DNA from: Parasitella parasitica | Lineage: Eukaryota > Mucoromycota > Mucoromycetes > Mucorales > Mucoraceae | NCBI GenBank assembly: GCA_025201805.1 | Contig: MU619257.1 | Location: 151,455-215,454, forward strand | DNA length: 64,000 bases | Direction of reading: 5' to 3' | Shown: positions 53,614 to 64,000 of the stretch, in pieces | How positions within the stretch are numbered: the stretch's first letter is position 1 | How the letters are laid out: every line of letters begins with the position of its first letter | The notes under the pieces: generated by a model | The model's input: only the letters and a program-made list of their open reading frames with translations | Databases searched by the model: none | Told to the model about the DNA's origin: nothing | Translations under genes and position numbers: made by a program

Positions 53614-55343
53614 TTACTTGATTTCTTCTGTGAGGATACCAAATCCAGAGTCATTTAGTACAATTTCGGAGGAATCAACTGTGCAATGTATAAACATACA
53701 AGTCATTAGTAAACACGCATACGAAATAAGGAGAATCATACGTAATACATACAATCACTAGACAGATTCTCTTGATAATTAGACACTGTAGATTTACTTG
53801 AGAATGAAATAGCATCGTCAGCATCCTGTTGTTGTTCTTGGCGAGCGTATTTTTTGTGATACTTTTTGTTTGTTGCCCATTGCTGTTTTTGCTCTTGAAA
53901 CATGCAATGTATGAGCGTCTTCAGTTGAGTGTTGTGTACATTTAGCCAATGAACACTTGACTTGAGCCAGTCCATAGATTGAGCCTGCTTGTTTATGAAC
54001 CGTTTTGCCTCATGCAATTCCGTTAACAACTGATTCAGCTCTTTTATATGCTTTTGTTCCACTGCTTCGGTCTTCCTTCTTAAATGGGGGATTACTGCTG
54101 TGTCCATATAGCTCCTGTAGTCGTTGAATCTCTGGTCCAGATGTCTAATTGTCGACGCCTTTTCTTGTAGAGCGCGGTCTCTTTCGCCAATTTCCTCATC
54201 TTTTAGTATTGATCGAGATTCCAGCTGCTGTATTTGGTCTTGCTGTGCGTGCGATCGAGTCGTTAAATCATGATTTACTTGTTTCAGACCGGCTGTTTCC
54301 ATAATCTGGACCTCGAGCTGTTGCTCAAGTGAGAAAATGGATTGGGTCATGCAGGTTGCTTTATGCTTTAATTCAGTCATTTGCATATCCTGCTGTGTTG
54401 CATTGCTTTGGGATTCCGCAAGCTGAGCCGTCAAGGAATGTACTTGTGCCTCAAGCAATGTGCGCACCTGTTGACTTGATTGCTGTGCCTCTTGCAAGTC
54501 GCACACGCTTTGTTTGTGAGCACCAATTTCTAGGCGCAGGGCCTCTTTTTCTTGAAGCTGCTTGGTATGTTCTAATTGCGCATTTTGTAGCGTTTCTTCT
54601 AATTGCTCAATCTTTTTCTGCAATTGAGCAGCTTTTGTTGATTTCTCTTGACGTTGAATCTAAAGGGGGCATACGATTTAGAAGCCTGTTCAGGCACATG
54701 TTGTTTTAAAAGAAAATACTTGCGGTCTTTTGAAGCATGGCATTTTTGGATCTTAGATCTGCTAATTCTAAATCCCTGTCCAGCAGCAGTGCCTTTGTCT
54801 CGTTCTTCTCAGTTTCCAATGTTTGTATTGTAAAATCCATTTTTCTGGTTTTTGTCTGTAGGGTCTCGATCTCCTTTTGCATTGCATATCTGTACTTTTC
54901 GAAAGGGTTCATCGTCTCTGTAGGACTAATTGATGATTTCCTAGGTGGCGAAGAGCGAGGGCCGTTTTCATCTGATGTCCTGTTTGAGCTTGTTGTAGAT
55001 GAAATAGATATACTCGTGGTGGTTGATTCATTGTTAACAGCATAAAAATCGCTTGACATAAATGGATCTACCAAGCGCAAATGTTACGAGCAAAGCAAAT
55101 GCATTATTTTGTCTGTGAATTACCGTGATGACCTTCAGAAAATCGATTTGTTTGGGTCAGAAATCCGTATCGTTTATGCTTGGCAGAGTCTTCGACCGAC
55201 ACTTGATATTCACCAGGACCTGGAATATAGTCTTTGCCAGCTGAAAAGTAAACAGGAGGAGGAAACAAAACGAGTTCAGTGATACAAGATGCATCCGCCA
55301 TTTTAATACTACCTTCTGGAAATCGCTTTGACTTTGCAAACAT
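53614..55343 (-). CDS. HMMR-like coiled-coil protein
   Basis: Five exons: 55343-55313, 55240-55124, 55067-54724, 54659-53753, 53678-53614; 487 aa. The N-terminus (FAKSKRFPE...GPGEYQVSVE...RYGFLTQTNRFSEG) resembles the N-terminal region of animal hyaluronan-mediated motility receptor and sperm-tail PG-rich proteins, where PGPGxY repeats associate with microtubules. A Ser/Thr-rich linker follows (residues 50-95), then from about residue 105 to 430 a long parallel coiled coil with clear heptads, ending in a short acidic tail (LNDSGFGILTEEIK). Intron 3 fits best as GC-AG (ACC|GCAAGT). Spindle or cytoplasmic microtubule association is inferred from the N-terminal resemblance only. Confidence 0.75.
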
Positions 55344-55760
55344 GTATCGGCTTATATATACCACAAATGCTCAACACAAATAGGAGGAGGGGTAAAGTGA
55401 AATTTTAAAGAAAGAGAAAAGAAAAAGATGTGTTTATCCATTGAAATGTCTGTTGTAAATTCCTCCCTTTTGAGCAATGACACAATAATAAATAAAAACT
55501 CCCTTCATACACATAATGCTAGTTCGGGCTCTCCAAGCAACATTTTATCATTCATACCCACACCACTACTACCACTACTATGCCAAAATGTGTGTGTCTA
55601 GACCAAAGCCCATTTTATTCCATCGTTGGTTTTGAATGTATGGTGAATAACACAAGCGAGTGTATAAAAATTACATGTATATTGGATGNNNNNNNNNNNN
55701 NNNNNNNNNNNNNNNNNNNNNNNNNNNNAATAGGAGCGTTGTATTTACATATATGTCTTT
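55344..55760. other. Intergenic with N gap
   Basis: Contains 40 Ns at 55689-55728. The sequence before the gap is AT-rich with ACC-ACT repeats near 55562-55577; no gene visible. Confidence 0.5.
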
Positions 55761-56042
55761 TTAGAACAATTTTTTGGCTTGTTCGAGAGCAAAAGGAGCT
55801 ATTTTGAATACAATGTAAGTATCTCCGTGTATTGTATAATAATAAAAACTCGTTTTCTTGGACTTTACCAGCACGAATAGCTAAAACCACGAGGGCAAAA
55901 TTAGACACAGTAGCTACTGTACGTTGACGAAGCATAAGCTTTTGCTCGGGAGTAAGTTGAGGTTGCTATCAAAATTTTGTTAATTGGTCAATAATTAAGA
56001 ACCAAAGACTGTTGCAAATAGGCTTACTTGAGGCATGAACAT
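55761..56042 (-). CDS. TOM5: Tom5, small subunit of mitochondrial TOM complex
   Basis: Tiny tail-anchored outer-membrane protein that helps assemble and stabilise the protein-import channel. Three exons (56042-56028, 55965-55869, 55798-55761) give 49 aa: MFMPQQPQLTPEQKLMLRQR, then a single membrane span VSNFALVVLAIRAAPFALEQ with a proline in it, then AKKLF. The layout, with N-terminal PQL-(S/T)-x-E-E/Q motif, one transmembrane helix interrupted by Pro and a short basic end, is that of fungal Tom5. All splice borders are GT-AG and keep phase. The gene is too small and too split to be found as an open frame. Confidence 0.8.
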
Positions 56043-56233
56043 TTTTGCAGTGTATTAGTGTTGAAGAAGAGAGAAAGAAAGAGAAAACTTTGAGCCTACC
56101 CCTCCACCTGCCCCCCCCCCCGGTTGGCCAGTAATTCACTGTGAAGAAGGGTTCTCAACTGTTGATGTATGTGACTTAAATAACAATGATGTACATGTAC
56201 GCAATGCAAGGGAATTGTAATGATAAAATTAAT

Positions 56234-58507
56234 TTATTGAACTTTAAATGTGTGAGGTCTGCCGTATAAGGCTCGGTCTACACCACCAGGCGAACCGTAC
56301 ACTGTCAATGGGATTTGACAATCAAATGTGCTGACTTCGATGTCCTGCAAACACTGATGATGAATGTGCTTTTCATCATTAATGATAGGTATAAAAGGTG
56401 GTTGGTTGTCAATGCTTGTGATAAATTCAAATTTCAAAAAGTATTGTAATGACACTAAATTAGCAAGGAGATTTCAGTAAAGGTCATCGATTCAAATGAT
56501 CTCATTCTAATATACCTCCTGTCGTCTGGAATTCAGGTGACACAGTTGCAGGTATTGGCAATGAGAACGATAATCGTCTGTTATCAAGACAGAACGAGTG
56601 AAAGTCTGAATGTGTCTTTCGTGAAACTCGTGATATATGCTGTGGTGTCCTCAAAGAGATGGTGTCTTCAACAGATTCGCAGCTTTCTAGGAAAATTGAG
56701 ATCTGCCACATGTCAGCAGCACATTGTTGTCATTTCCATGTGTTTCAATTACCTTGTATGTTGACAGAATAGCCTCACTAAAGTCTAGCACTCCAAGAAC
56801 AGGCTCGCCTAGTCGATGGGCAGTTTTGATTAAATGCAGCTTCGCAACTCGCTGATTATGTTTACAAATGTCAAACATTGCTACAGTTACACAAAAGGTA
56901 AGCAACTGTCGTCTCATTATTGTCGACTCGTCTGTACCTTTTCTACTGCGATGTGTGAGTCTAGATACAACTTGAGAGCATGATCTATCCACTAGTTGCT
57001 CATCCACACTTCTGTCCTCGTAAGCATCACTCTCGCGTCTTGTAATCTCATGGATTGTGTTATTTTTACTGCAATTTTCAAACAATTCATTGACGTAGTC
57101 AAAAAATGCCTTTCTCTCTTCTAAATGCTGTTTAGGCTTTTTTGCAGTCTTTTTGGTTGGGTCTCCCTCTGCTTTTGTCGCATTATATTCGTGCACAACT
57201 GCCACATCTTTATATTGAACCACTGGGTTCATTAAATCGTAAACCGGTCTTGATCCGTCTTCTGATACGTGATTCAGCACTCGAAAACGAATCTGCACAA
57301 CTTGACCTTGTGTTGGTAAGCCAGGTTTCGCTGCCGCTGCATTGATGGGCGCTCTTTGTGCACCGACGACGAGATAATAATTAAATCGTATAGCTTTTCC
57401 TCTATGCGATGGAGGAATGTCATTAGGTAATTGTATTTTATATGTATCTATAGGTAAATATCAAATTAGTATCTACCACATCTGTCGATTTTCATGCATT
57501 TACACTTTTTTGTTTCTCCCGGTGCTAAATCTAAATCAACAAATAAAATAGAAGGTGGCGTAGAGAATACTGGTAATGTGCGTGTATCTATCTGATAATT
57601 CAGTGAAACAATTTAGATGCCAAAACAAATATTTCGCTACCCAACATAGAATCTGATTTTGCTACCATTAGGCCTCCACCTCCACCAAGCCCACCCTGAG
57701 GATTATACATTGTATGGTGCTTTAAGGGTCCAAACTCACTCAGGTTAATCAAGCTAGGATCCGCCACAAAACTGCCTACAACTTGCGCAAATCCACATAA
57801 TAGATGCTCTGATACAGTTTTTTTTAACGGTGAAGACGAATACCTTCTCGCATTGGGCTGAAAAGAAGAACGGAAAGAAGCAGTGGAATCCATGCTACTT
57901 CTTGGGCTTGGATGTAGAAACGTGTCTATGCTCGAACGAGGCGTTGGAGAATCAAGTTCAACAGGGATGCCTTTTTCTTCGTCATGATCAAATAAAAGCG
58001 GATGAGGAGGGTCTTTACGAGTTGCTGTGGCGTTGGCAGTTGTTGTTATCGTCGTTGTGGCAGGCGCTGTTCTAGTTAAAAAGGCCAAGGTAGAAGAAGC
58101 CAATGAAGATATCGTACGTGGTTGAGGAGCAGGGCGCGTTTGTTGTTGTGATGCATTTGAAAATGGAATTGGAGTCGAGTTGGATGATGTTACTAGCTTG
58201 TTTGCAGATGATATGATGGGATTTGTAAAGGAGATTGTGCAGGATAATGTTTCTCCAGCGTAAAAGACGGCGCCTTGGGAAAATGTGGTTGTAACTACAG
58301 AACACAGACAGTCAGTATTCATTATTCGTCAATTTGGATTTAATGAAAACCTTGCATCAATTTTTACCCAACACACTCATCGTCTATTATGGAAAGGGAT
58401 TATAATACAAAGAGGAAACAAAAGCGAGGATTCTTTTTTCTACTTGTCGTGCCAAACAAATACTATAGGATTCTAAACCACGCACCTCTGATTCTTAATG
58501 CAAACAT
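56234..58507 (-). CDS. RGP1: Rgp1, subunit of Ric1-Rgp1 GEF for Ypt6/Rab6
   Basis: With Ric1 activates the Golgi Rab GTPase Ypt6. Six exons: 58507-58486, 58294-57641, 57587-57504, 57447-56753, 56702-56516, 56454-56234; 620 aa. Family blocks: GAVFYAGETLSCTISFTNP at residue ~14, GFAQVVGSFVADPSLINLSE with FGPLK, RGKAIRFNYYLVVGAQR, QVVQIRFRVLN, GEPVLGVLDFSEA, ISIFLESCESVED with SLRTPQHISRVSRKTHSDFH, and FSLPIPATVSPEFQTTG. Fold is arrestin-like. Two insertions of low complexity (residues ~45-150, Ser/Thr/Pro-rich; ~420-470, charged) separate conserved parts. The exon 2-3 junction was set by frame: acceptor CAGATAG at 57588. Confidence 0.92.
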
Positions 58508-59371
58508 GATAAAGTGATTGTATATGTGTTACAGATTCATTTTAATACAGCATTTATATCTTGTACTGCCATTTTTTTTTTTACAAGAGATGGTTGAAAA
58601 TTGTGGCAAATGTGGTTTGTTTATTGTTGCTTGACGGAGCACTTTATCAAAAATGCATAAAAACTGTAGTGCCCCTCACTGTATTTCTTGCAGTTTACAC
58701 TAATTCAAGCACTTGATTTCAAATGGTGGTGCAATATAGAGTCCGTACAAGATGTCTTGAAATACAACTTACAGAAGCTTCCCGCTCACTTGATTTTAGA
58801 AGCCCAAAATAGTTATTTGGTCTTATCTTTTGAAATACTGCGCTACCTTGAAGGATATCCTAAGCTCAACTATATGTATACATCTTTATAATTTATTTTA
58901 ACACAACAACGCTTTTTTCATGAACATTCATTATTTTTTCGACAAGTTGCTCCCCAAACTCGCAAACCACGTTTTTTTTTCCGTAAAGAAAGCTAAAAGT
59001 GTCAATAAAACAATCAAATGCGATTTTGACTTTATCGTCTAGGTGCACATTTTGCTTGATTTAAAGTTTGGAATGTAAATGATTTACGATTTTTTGAGCC
59101 ATTAATTTGATATAATTTTCATTATAAAGAATTTCACAAGTTATGAATTACCTATTGGTGTTATCGATACAACATCTGAACCGAAAAGACAGACCCCATT
59201 TTAGTCTTTCACTTAGAGAAATAAAAGGAGAGATACTTTTTTCATAGCAGGGTTGCTTTTGAACCACGTTTCTGTTGTGCAGTTTATAGAGCACAAGAAA
59301 GAGTCGTTTTATATGTATACAAACAATGAAATGCAAGACGTTGCAAACTGATATTATTTATTAATTTGGGG
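58508..59371. other. Intergenic, no gene seen
   Basis: AT-rich, 860 bp. One 67-codon plus frame (58688-58891) has no motif. T-rich runs near 58570 and 58970. Confidence 0.45.
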
Positions 59372-59698
59372 TTATATATTATTGCTATAATGAGTATGAT
59401 GATGCTGTGATGAAGATGTAGAAGGTAAAAACATTTTAAGTTTTTGTTGTTGATGGTGGCTATGATATTGTTGTTGGGTTTGATGTTGCTGCAGCTTCAA
59501 TTGTTTCTGTTCATCACACTCTAGGAAGAAAAGCTGTTGTTGTTGCTGCTGCTGCTGGTAGCGGTGATGTGGTTGAAGGCTGTATTGGTGTGGAGGAACT
59601 GCAGGTGCCACAATAGAAGAATTATTCATACACCTTGATGATCTCTTTTGTAAATCTTGAATAGAAGATGCTGAGGGCGATCTTGTGTGCAGCAACTG

Positions 59699-59768
<70 letters not shown>

Positions 59769-61759
59769 AATCCAACCTGGCGTAATGATTTCTGCAAATC
59801 TGCTAAACTCATATCTTCTTCTCCTTCATCTTCATCATCATTATCATTAACAGTGTTGTCCTTGTATTTCTCTAATTCTTTCTTTGTTGCTGTCAGTGAC
59901 AAGAATTGTAGTGGAGATAAAGCATTCATCTTTTGCGTATCAAATAGATACTGTTGCTGCTGCTGGTACTGCTGGTACTGCTGCTGGTATTGTTGTTGCA
60001 TTAATATGTTATCATCAGTAAGTGGCATAGAAGCTCTTCTAGTTATGATAGTTGGCCTTTTTACAATATTGTTATTATCCTGATTTGGACCTGAGAATTG
60101 CCCTGTTTTGCCTCCTAACTCTTTTTGGTCTTGTTCAATTTGTGCTCGCTGTTGTTGGCTCTGTTGTTGCTGCTGCTGTTGCTGCTGGTGGTGCTGGTTA
60201 TAGTGCTTTTCATCTATTTTTAACTGTGCGTTTTCGAGGTAATGTTCATCTCCTTCATCTTTACATCCACTGCGGCTACCCCCAGAAACCGCGGCAGCAG
60301 CCATCGAGTCGTCTCCTTGATTTACTTGAATTAGCTTTTTACCTCGAACAGACGTATGGTATTTCAAAATGTTGTTGTCTTGATTGATTGGATTCCGCTG
60401 GTGCTGATGATGCTCATAAGGACATATTTCATCATCGCAAACAGTAACAACATCTTGGAAAAAGTTCATGTGCTGAATGATTTCGGGAGAAGTAGAAGAA
60501 TTCACTTGACTATTGGTAGTGTAGTAGTTGTTATTGTTGTAATGAAAGCTGCTGTTCAGCGGTGCTTGTTGGTATAGGTCTACAGTTGATAGTTTTTGTA
60601 TCATTGGCTTTCTTTTACTTGAAGTGCTGACTGTTCTATTTAGTGTGGGCGGATACTTATTACTGCTATTATTCATCCAATTGCGAACCTCGTCTGATCT
60701 TTTTTTCCTCAACGTAGGGCTAGGTCTTCCTTCCAAGGGCAACTCCTGATGTTGGTTGGAAGATGATGCAGCAACAGGTGCAATGCTGTTCGTTTTGTTA
60801 CGTCTTAGTGAGCGTGAGTTGGTTGATCTCTTGGAGTTGCCTCTTCTTTTCATTGATTTGGGCCGGTTGCTCACGCTTGTCATGTCTGTGAATATGCTCA
60901 TGGTATCGTCATCCGGTATAGGCTCAATAGGTGGAGGAGAAGATACTTTAATACATGGATCACTTGCCATAAGTTCTGCTAATGATTTTCTCCATTCCTC
61001 AATCACTCTTATTTTTTCATCTGAAAGAGCGGGTGGTTTTGCAAACTGCTGAATTGAATGTACAAGAGGTGTATTATCATCCACGGCGGCTTGTACAGCA
61101 GCTTGTTGCTGTTGTGCGTGCTGCGCCTGCGCCTGCGCCTGTACTTGTGCTACTTGATGTGCTGCTGCTGCTGCTGCTGCTGCTGCATTGGAGAGCGTTG
61201 GATAATAAAACTGCTGTTGATGAAGTTGCTGTTGAACTTTATTCTTCACAGCCTGTGTGAATTTCCACATCTTGGTCAATACAAACAGCCATCGCTCTAG
61301 ATCTTTTTGCTTTTGAGCTTTCAGGATGAAATGCTTATGGTCAAAGGTTCGTATAGAAAAGCATTTCGAAGTGGGTTGTTGCAATGCATTCTTTTTGGCT
61401 CTTTTTAGAACTGAAATTGCAGAAATATTGGCTACGTCTATCGTCCATTCAGGCAGCTGATAGTATTTTAGTTCGGTCGTGCTGGTTGATTCAACTAGTC
61501 TCTTGCTTTTGTCTTTGGGAGTAGCAAGTAAGGGCGATGTAAAAGAGTAGTTGGATTCCATGGATTGCAGCGGCTTGCTATGGTTTGGAGGTAGTTTGAT
61601 TTTACGTGTTGATAGACAAGTGAAATTGGATCCATCAAATCTAAACAGCCTCCACAGCCATTGCTTTTTCTCTGTCCTGATAGAAAGATGGCCCTCGAAA
61701 ATAGGCGTTGAGGTTACTGGCACTTCTTCATCTCGGTTTGACGAGGGTACAAAGGGCAT
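59372..61759 (-). CDS. Gln-rich PH-domain protein
   Basis: Single exon, 795 aa from the ATG at 61759 (MPFVPSSNRDEEVPV); the frame is open to 61912 but that part encodes an improbable run of Leu, Ser and Pro and overlaps a G9 run, so it is taken as leader. Residues ~20-150 form a pleckstrin-homology domain: FEGHLSIRTEKKQWLWRLFR, LPEWTIDVANISAISVLKR, KCFSIRTFDHKHFILKAQ, and KDLERWLFVLTKMW, the C-terminal helix with its Trp. Basic residues in the first strands could bind phosphoinositides. The rest is disordered with poly-Gln (one run of about 23, 59700-59768), poly-Ala and acidic stretches, plus KRRGNSKRSTNSRSLRRNK. Probably a membrane- or cortex-associated signalling scaffold; exact orthology not recognised. 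Confidence 0.82.
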
Positions 61760-63437
61760 TTCTGAAATAGATAAAGAAAGGAAGGAGGGAAAAAGAAAGA
61801 AAGAGAGATTGAGGGGGGGGGGGGAAAGAAGAAGAAACAAGAGAAAGAGAAAAGAGGAGCACATTCGATTTAGCACCTGTTCGTCATTGTAACACAAATC
61901 CAAGCACCACATTTAATTAAAACATACCTTTTCTTTGCTCTCATCATCGAACATTTTAAAATCTTTCTTTCAGCCATTGCAAATCGGTAAAAGTAGGTTT
62001 AGCTATCTGGTATTTTGCCATGCCAAGGAGGTCAGACGTTAGATCCATCAGACCATTATTCTACGGTAGATTCAGGAGTAAATTAATGTGTTGCCGTCGA
62101 TACTTTATGTTAATATATAAATAGCATTTCACAAATGAGCAACTGTATCACTATTCCATCAATGTTGTAATTTGTCCAAAATATAATTTGATTTTACTCT
62201 TTTCGTTCCAATCCGCCAATCTTCTTCTTGAACCACTTTCAGGTCATAACACATACATGTCGACAAGCTTTCTTTCTTTCAACATCACTATATACACTGG
62301 ACCTTCTCTCATGTAGAGTCGGAATATGGATTTTATCATTATCGCAGGTGCAACAGGTCCGAGGGAAGTTGGTACAGCAATGTGCATGAAACTTGAGTAT
62401 GTTGTAGAATAATAGAATTTGGGGAACAATCAACCAAACGTCTTGCTGACGTGGAGAATAAATAGCCTTTTGTAGCATATTTGTACAGTACATTGTAAAT
62501 TTACGGAAGAGCCTTGTCAGTGTTCGAAAAAACAGCATTATCAAGTCTAAAAGTGTAGGTGTCGAAGAAGCTGAAGAGGAGATTACGAAACCAGGAATAC
62601 CGTCAATACCAAAACAATATGTATCACAGGAGACTTAAGAAAGAATTCACAATATTGATCTCTTAAGTCAGAAATGAAACAGTAACTGAGGATGAGTATC
62701 TGGCGAAAGCTTGCTCAAAAGTTCTACCTGTTGAGCGCAAGTTTGACATGGCTTTGTAAGGCTTTAAGAAGGTAGTCGATGAGATACAGAAAGATAATTC
62801 CTTTTCAATCAAGAAAACTAAACCTAAACATAATCTTCTTCAAGAACCGCAGGGTTCAAACAAATTACCCAAATAAATGGCATTCAGGCAAACTCTCGAT
62901 TATATACGAAGCAAAAATTTGAATTACTTGATGCCACAGATAAATTTACCGAAAGTAATGGCCACATAAGAAAACAAGGTTCCCTATCAGGTAAATTCGG
63001 AAAGATAGAATTGTAGCGGATTCTCATTGTTAATCTTTTTTTTTTTTTGCAAGAAAATGTATACTTTACAGCATTAAATGCCTGACTACTTTCACGTACG
63101 CCAAAAAACGTTTTTCTCCTCGTGTAGCAAATATTATCGCTTAAGACACTATAAAATGCATTGATTTGTAAATATCACACTTGTAATCACCCAAAGTAAT
63201 TGTTTTCACAAAGTTAATAGAAGGTTTTCTCTTACTATTCAATCTGTAGTGCTCAAAATCGCACTATAAAACGATTTTCCATAAATCTTGGTTACTACCT
63301 CATGCATTTCTAGCAAAAAGATTGAGAAAAAAAAAATCACAACATCAAAGATTTTACCATGCTTTACATTAATCGGAAATATTTTATTTTCTCATAAACG
63401 TGAAAAACGTGAAAAACGTGAAAATATGTAGTGAGAT
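61760..63437. other. Gene-poor region with possible dead element
   Basis: A (GGAAA/GAAAGA)n purine tract and a G9 run at 61770-61850 form the PH gene leader. Beyond 61.9 kb there is no supported gene. Plus-strand sequence at 62560-62640 reads EEAEEEITKPGIPSIPKQYV before a stop, and further broken pieces follow, possibly a dead retroelement gene. Three tandem GTGAAAAAC copies lie at about 63401-63423. Confidence 0.35.
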
Positions 63438-63737
63438 TGTTGTGCCTGTGCCAACAGGCGCAGCGAAATGTTATGTAAATGTTATATAAAAGAAGTAATA
63501 AAGACTTTTCTGAATAAAACCAGATACAAAACTGAAGACTTTTATTGATATAAGATAGGATCTCTATTTATACTAAAATATATCCCAATCAATGTTTATC
63601 CACATAACATCTGATGTTTGACAAGAAGTGTCAAACCTTATAATAAATCACAGCATTTCCAGGACAGACCTATTCTTCTATTTTACATTAAAGAGAAGAT
63701 TGGGTAGGATGTCTTCTCGACATCCCGCGATCTGATC
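63438..63737 (+). mobile_element. LTR copy, uninterrupted
   Basis: Close match to 28993-29220 joined to 29701-29771: TGTTGTGCC start, AAAACCAGATACAAAACTGA, AATCAATGTTTATCCACATA, hairpin TTTGACA/TGTCAAA (63615-63635), TTCCAGGACAGACCTATTCT without the insertion, and GGATGTC/GACATCC hairpin (63708-63726). The 3' border is where similarity ends. Sequence to 64000 shows no retrotransposon gene, so it is either a solo LTR or the 5' end of an element that continues outside the window. Confidence 0.8.
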
Positions 63738-64000
63738 TTGATGTGTTTTTTGAATAAGCCTGGAACCTTGCAAGAGGTCCAATTACAGCTTGTAGCTTAT
63801 TCCTTATTTTTAAAAGAATTACCAACAATTAATAACATGATCCGTGCATTATGACTATGTTAGATATTACATATGTAGCCTTTACATGGAAACAACAGAG
63901 ATAATTAAAATTTGCAATATATAAGCGCTGATAGACTACGATAAAGAGCAAATCAAAGCCTGTCTTATGCGCCATAAGAACAGGCATGCTCATCGCTATA
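63738..64000. other. Window end, no feature
   Basis: AT-rich sequence after the LTR; no primer-binding site or gag-like frame could be recognised, though the window ends too soon to exclude an internal element region. Confidence 0.4.

Noticed and set aside
59668-61300. Ala, Val, Cys or Leu-rich plus-strand ORFs
   Set aside because: Antisense reading of CAG/CAA repeats in the PH-domain gene.
62239-62544. 101-aa minus ORF with several Cys
   Set aside because: No Cys/His spacing of a known finger and no coding neighbours.

Overview
The window looks like a contig from an AT-rich, early-diverging filamentous fungus, most likely Mucoromycota (Mucorales-like). The evidence is short introns (about 45-120 nt) with GT/AG borders and CTAAC/TACTAAT branch sites, a fungal gene set (Rgp1, Dbp8, Ada3, Prm10-like ThrE protein, Pho80-type cyclin, Tom5), Arp2/3 and twinfilin, Gln-rich tracts, and abundant LTR, LINE and Tc1/mariner debris. 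This is inferred from gene content, not from a marker gene. The sequence starts with a 35-base A run (probably the contig edge) and has two N gaps (11338-11382, 55689-55728).

Layout. 1-18.6 kb is an ordinary gene block: Ras GTPase (+), a coiled-coil PPxY protein (-), a small unknown gene (-), twinfilin (+), a Pho80-type cyclin (+), a Prm10/ThrE membrane protein (+), Dbp8 helicase (-), a long disordered protein (-) and a secreted Cu/Zn superoxide dismutase (-). 19.1-30.8 kb is an island of mobile DNA: a decayed LINE 3' end, three copies of an 88-bp unit, a large gene with a split DDE transposase-like core around a 3'-5' exonuclease, an intact Tc1/mariner transposon with ~136-bp inverted repeats, tRNA-Ser(AGA), and a pile of nested solo LTRs. 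31.9-61.8 kb is again gene-rich: D-amino-acid oxidase (+), a small zinc-finger ORF (-), an AVT-type amino acid transporter (-), a Doa10/MARCH6 ubiquitin ligase (+), a DHQ synthase/DHQ dehydratase fusion (-), Ada3 (+), a Tyr-rich low-complexity protein (+), an uncertain helical protein (-), ARPC3 (+), a SET-domain protein (-), an HMMR-like coiled-coil protein (-), Tom5 (-), Rgp1 (-) and a Gln-rich PH-domain protein (-). The last 2.2 kb is gene-poor and holds another LTR copy.

The genes do not form one pathway; they are single housekeeping or signalling genes, several in tight convergent pairs (stops 45 to 97 bp apart). Twinfilin and ARPC3 both act on actin. The most unusual items are the DDE/exonuclease composite protein at 21.6-25.5 kb, the short AROM-like DHQS-DHQase protein at 42.6-45.0 kb, and the LTR family with conserved internal hairpins, whose insertion history can be read from a GACAG target duplication and a paralogous empty site inside the window.

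Exon coordinates were worked out by hand from splice signals, reading-frame continuity and remembered family motifs. No alignment or database search was run.
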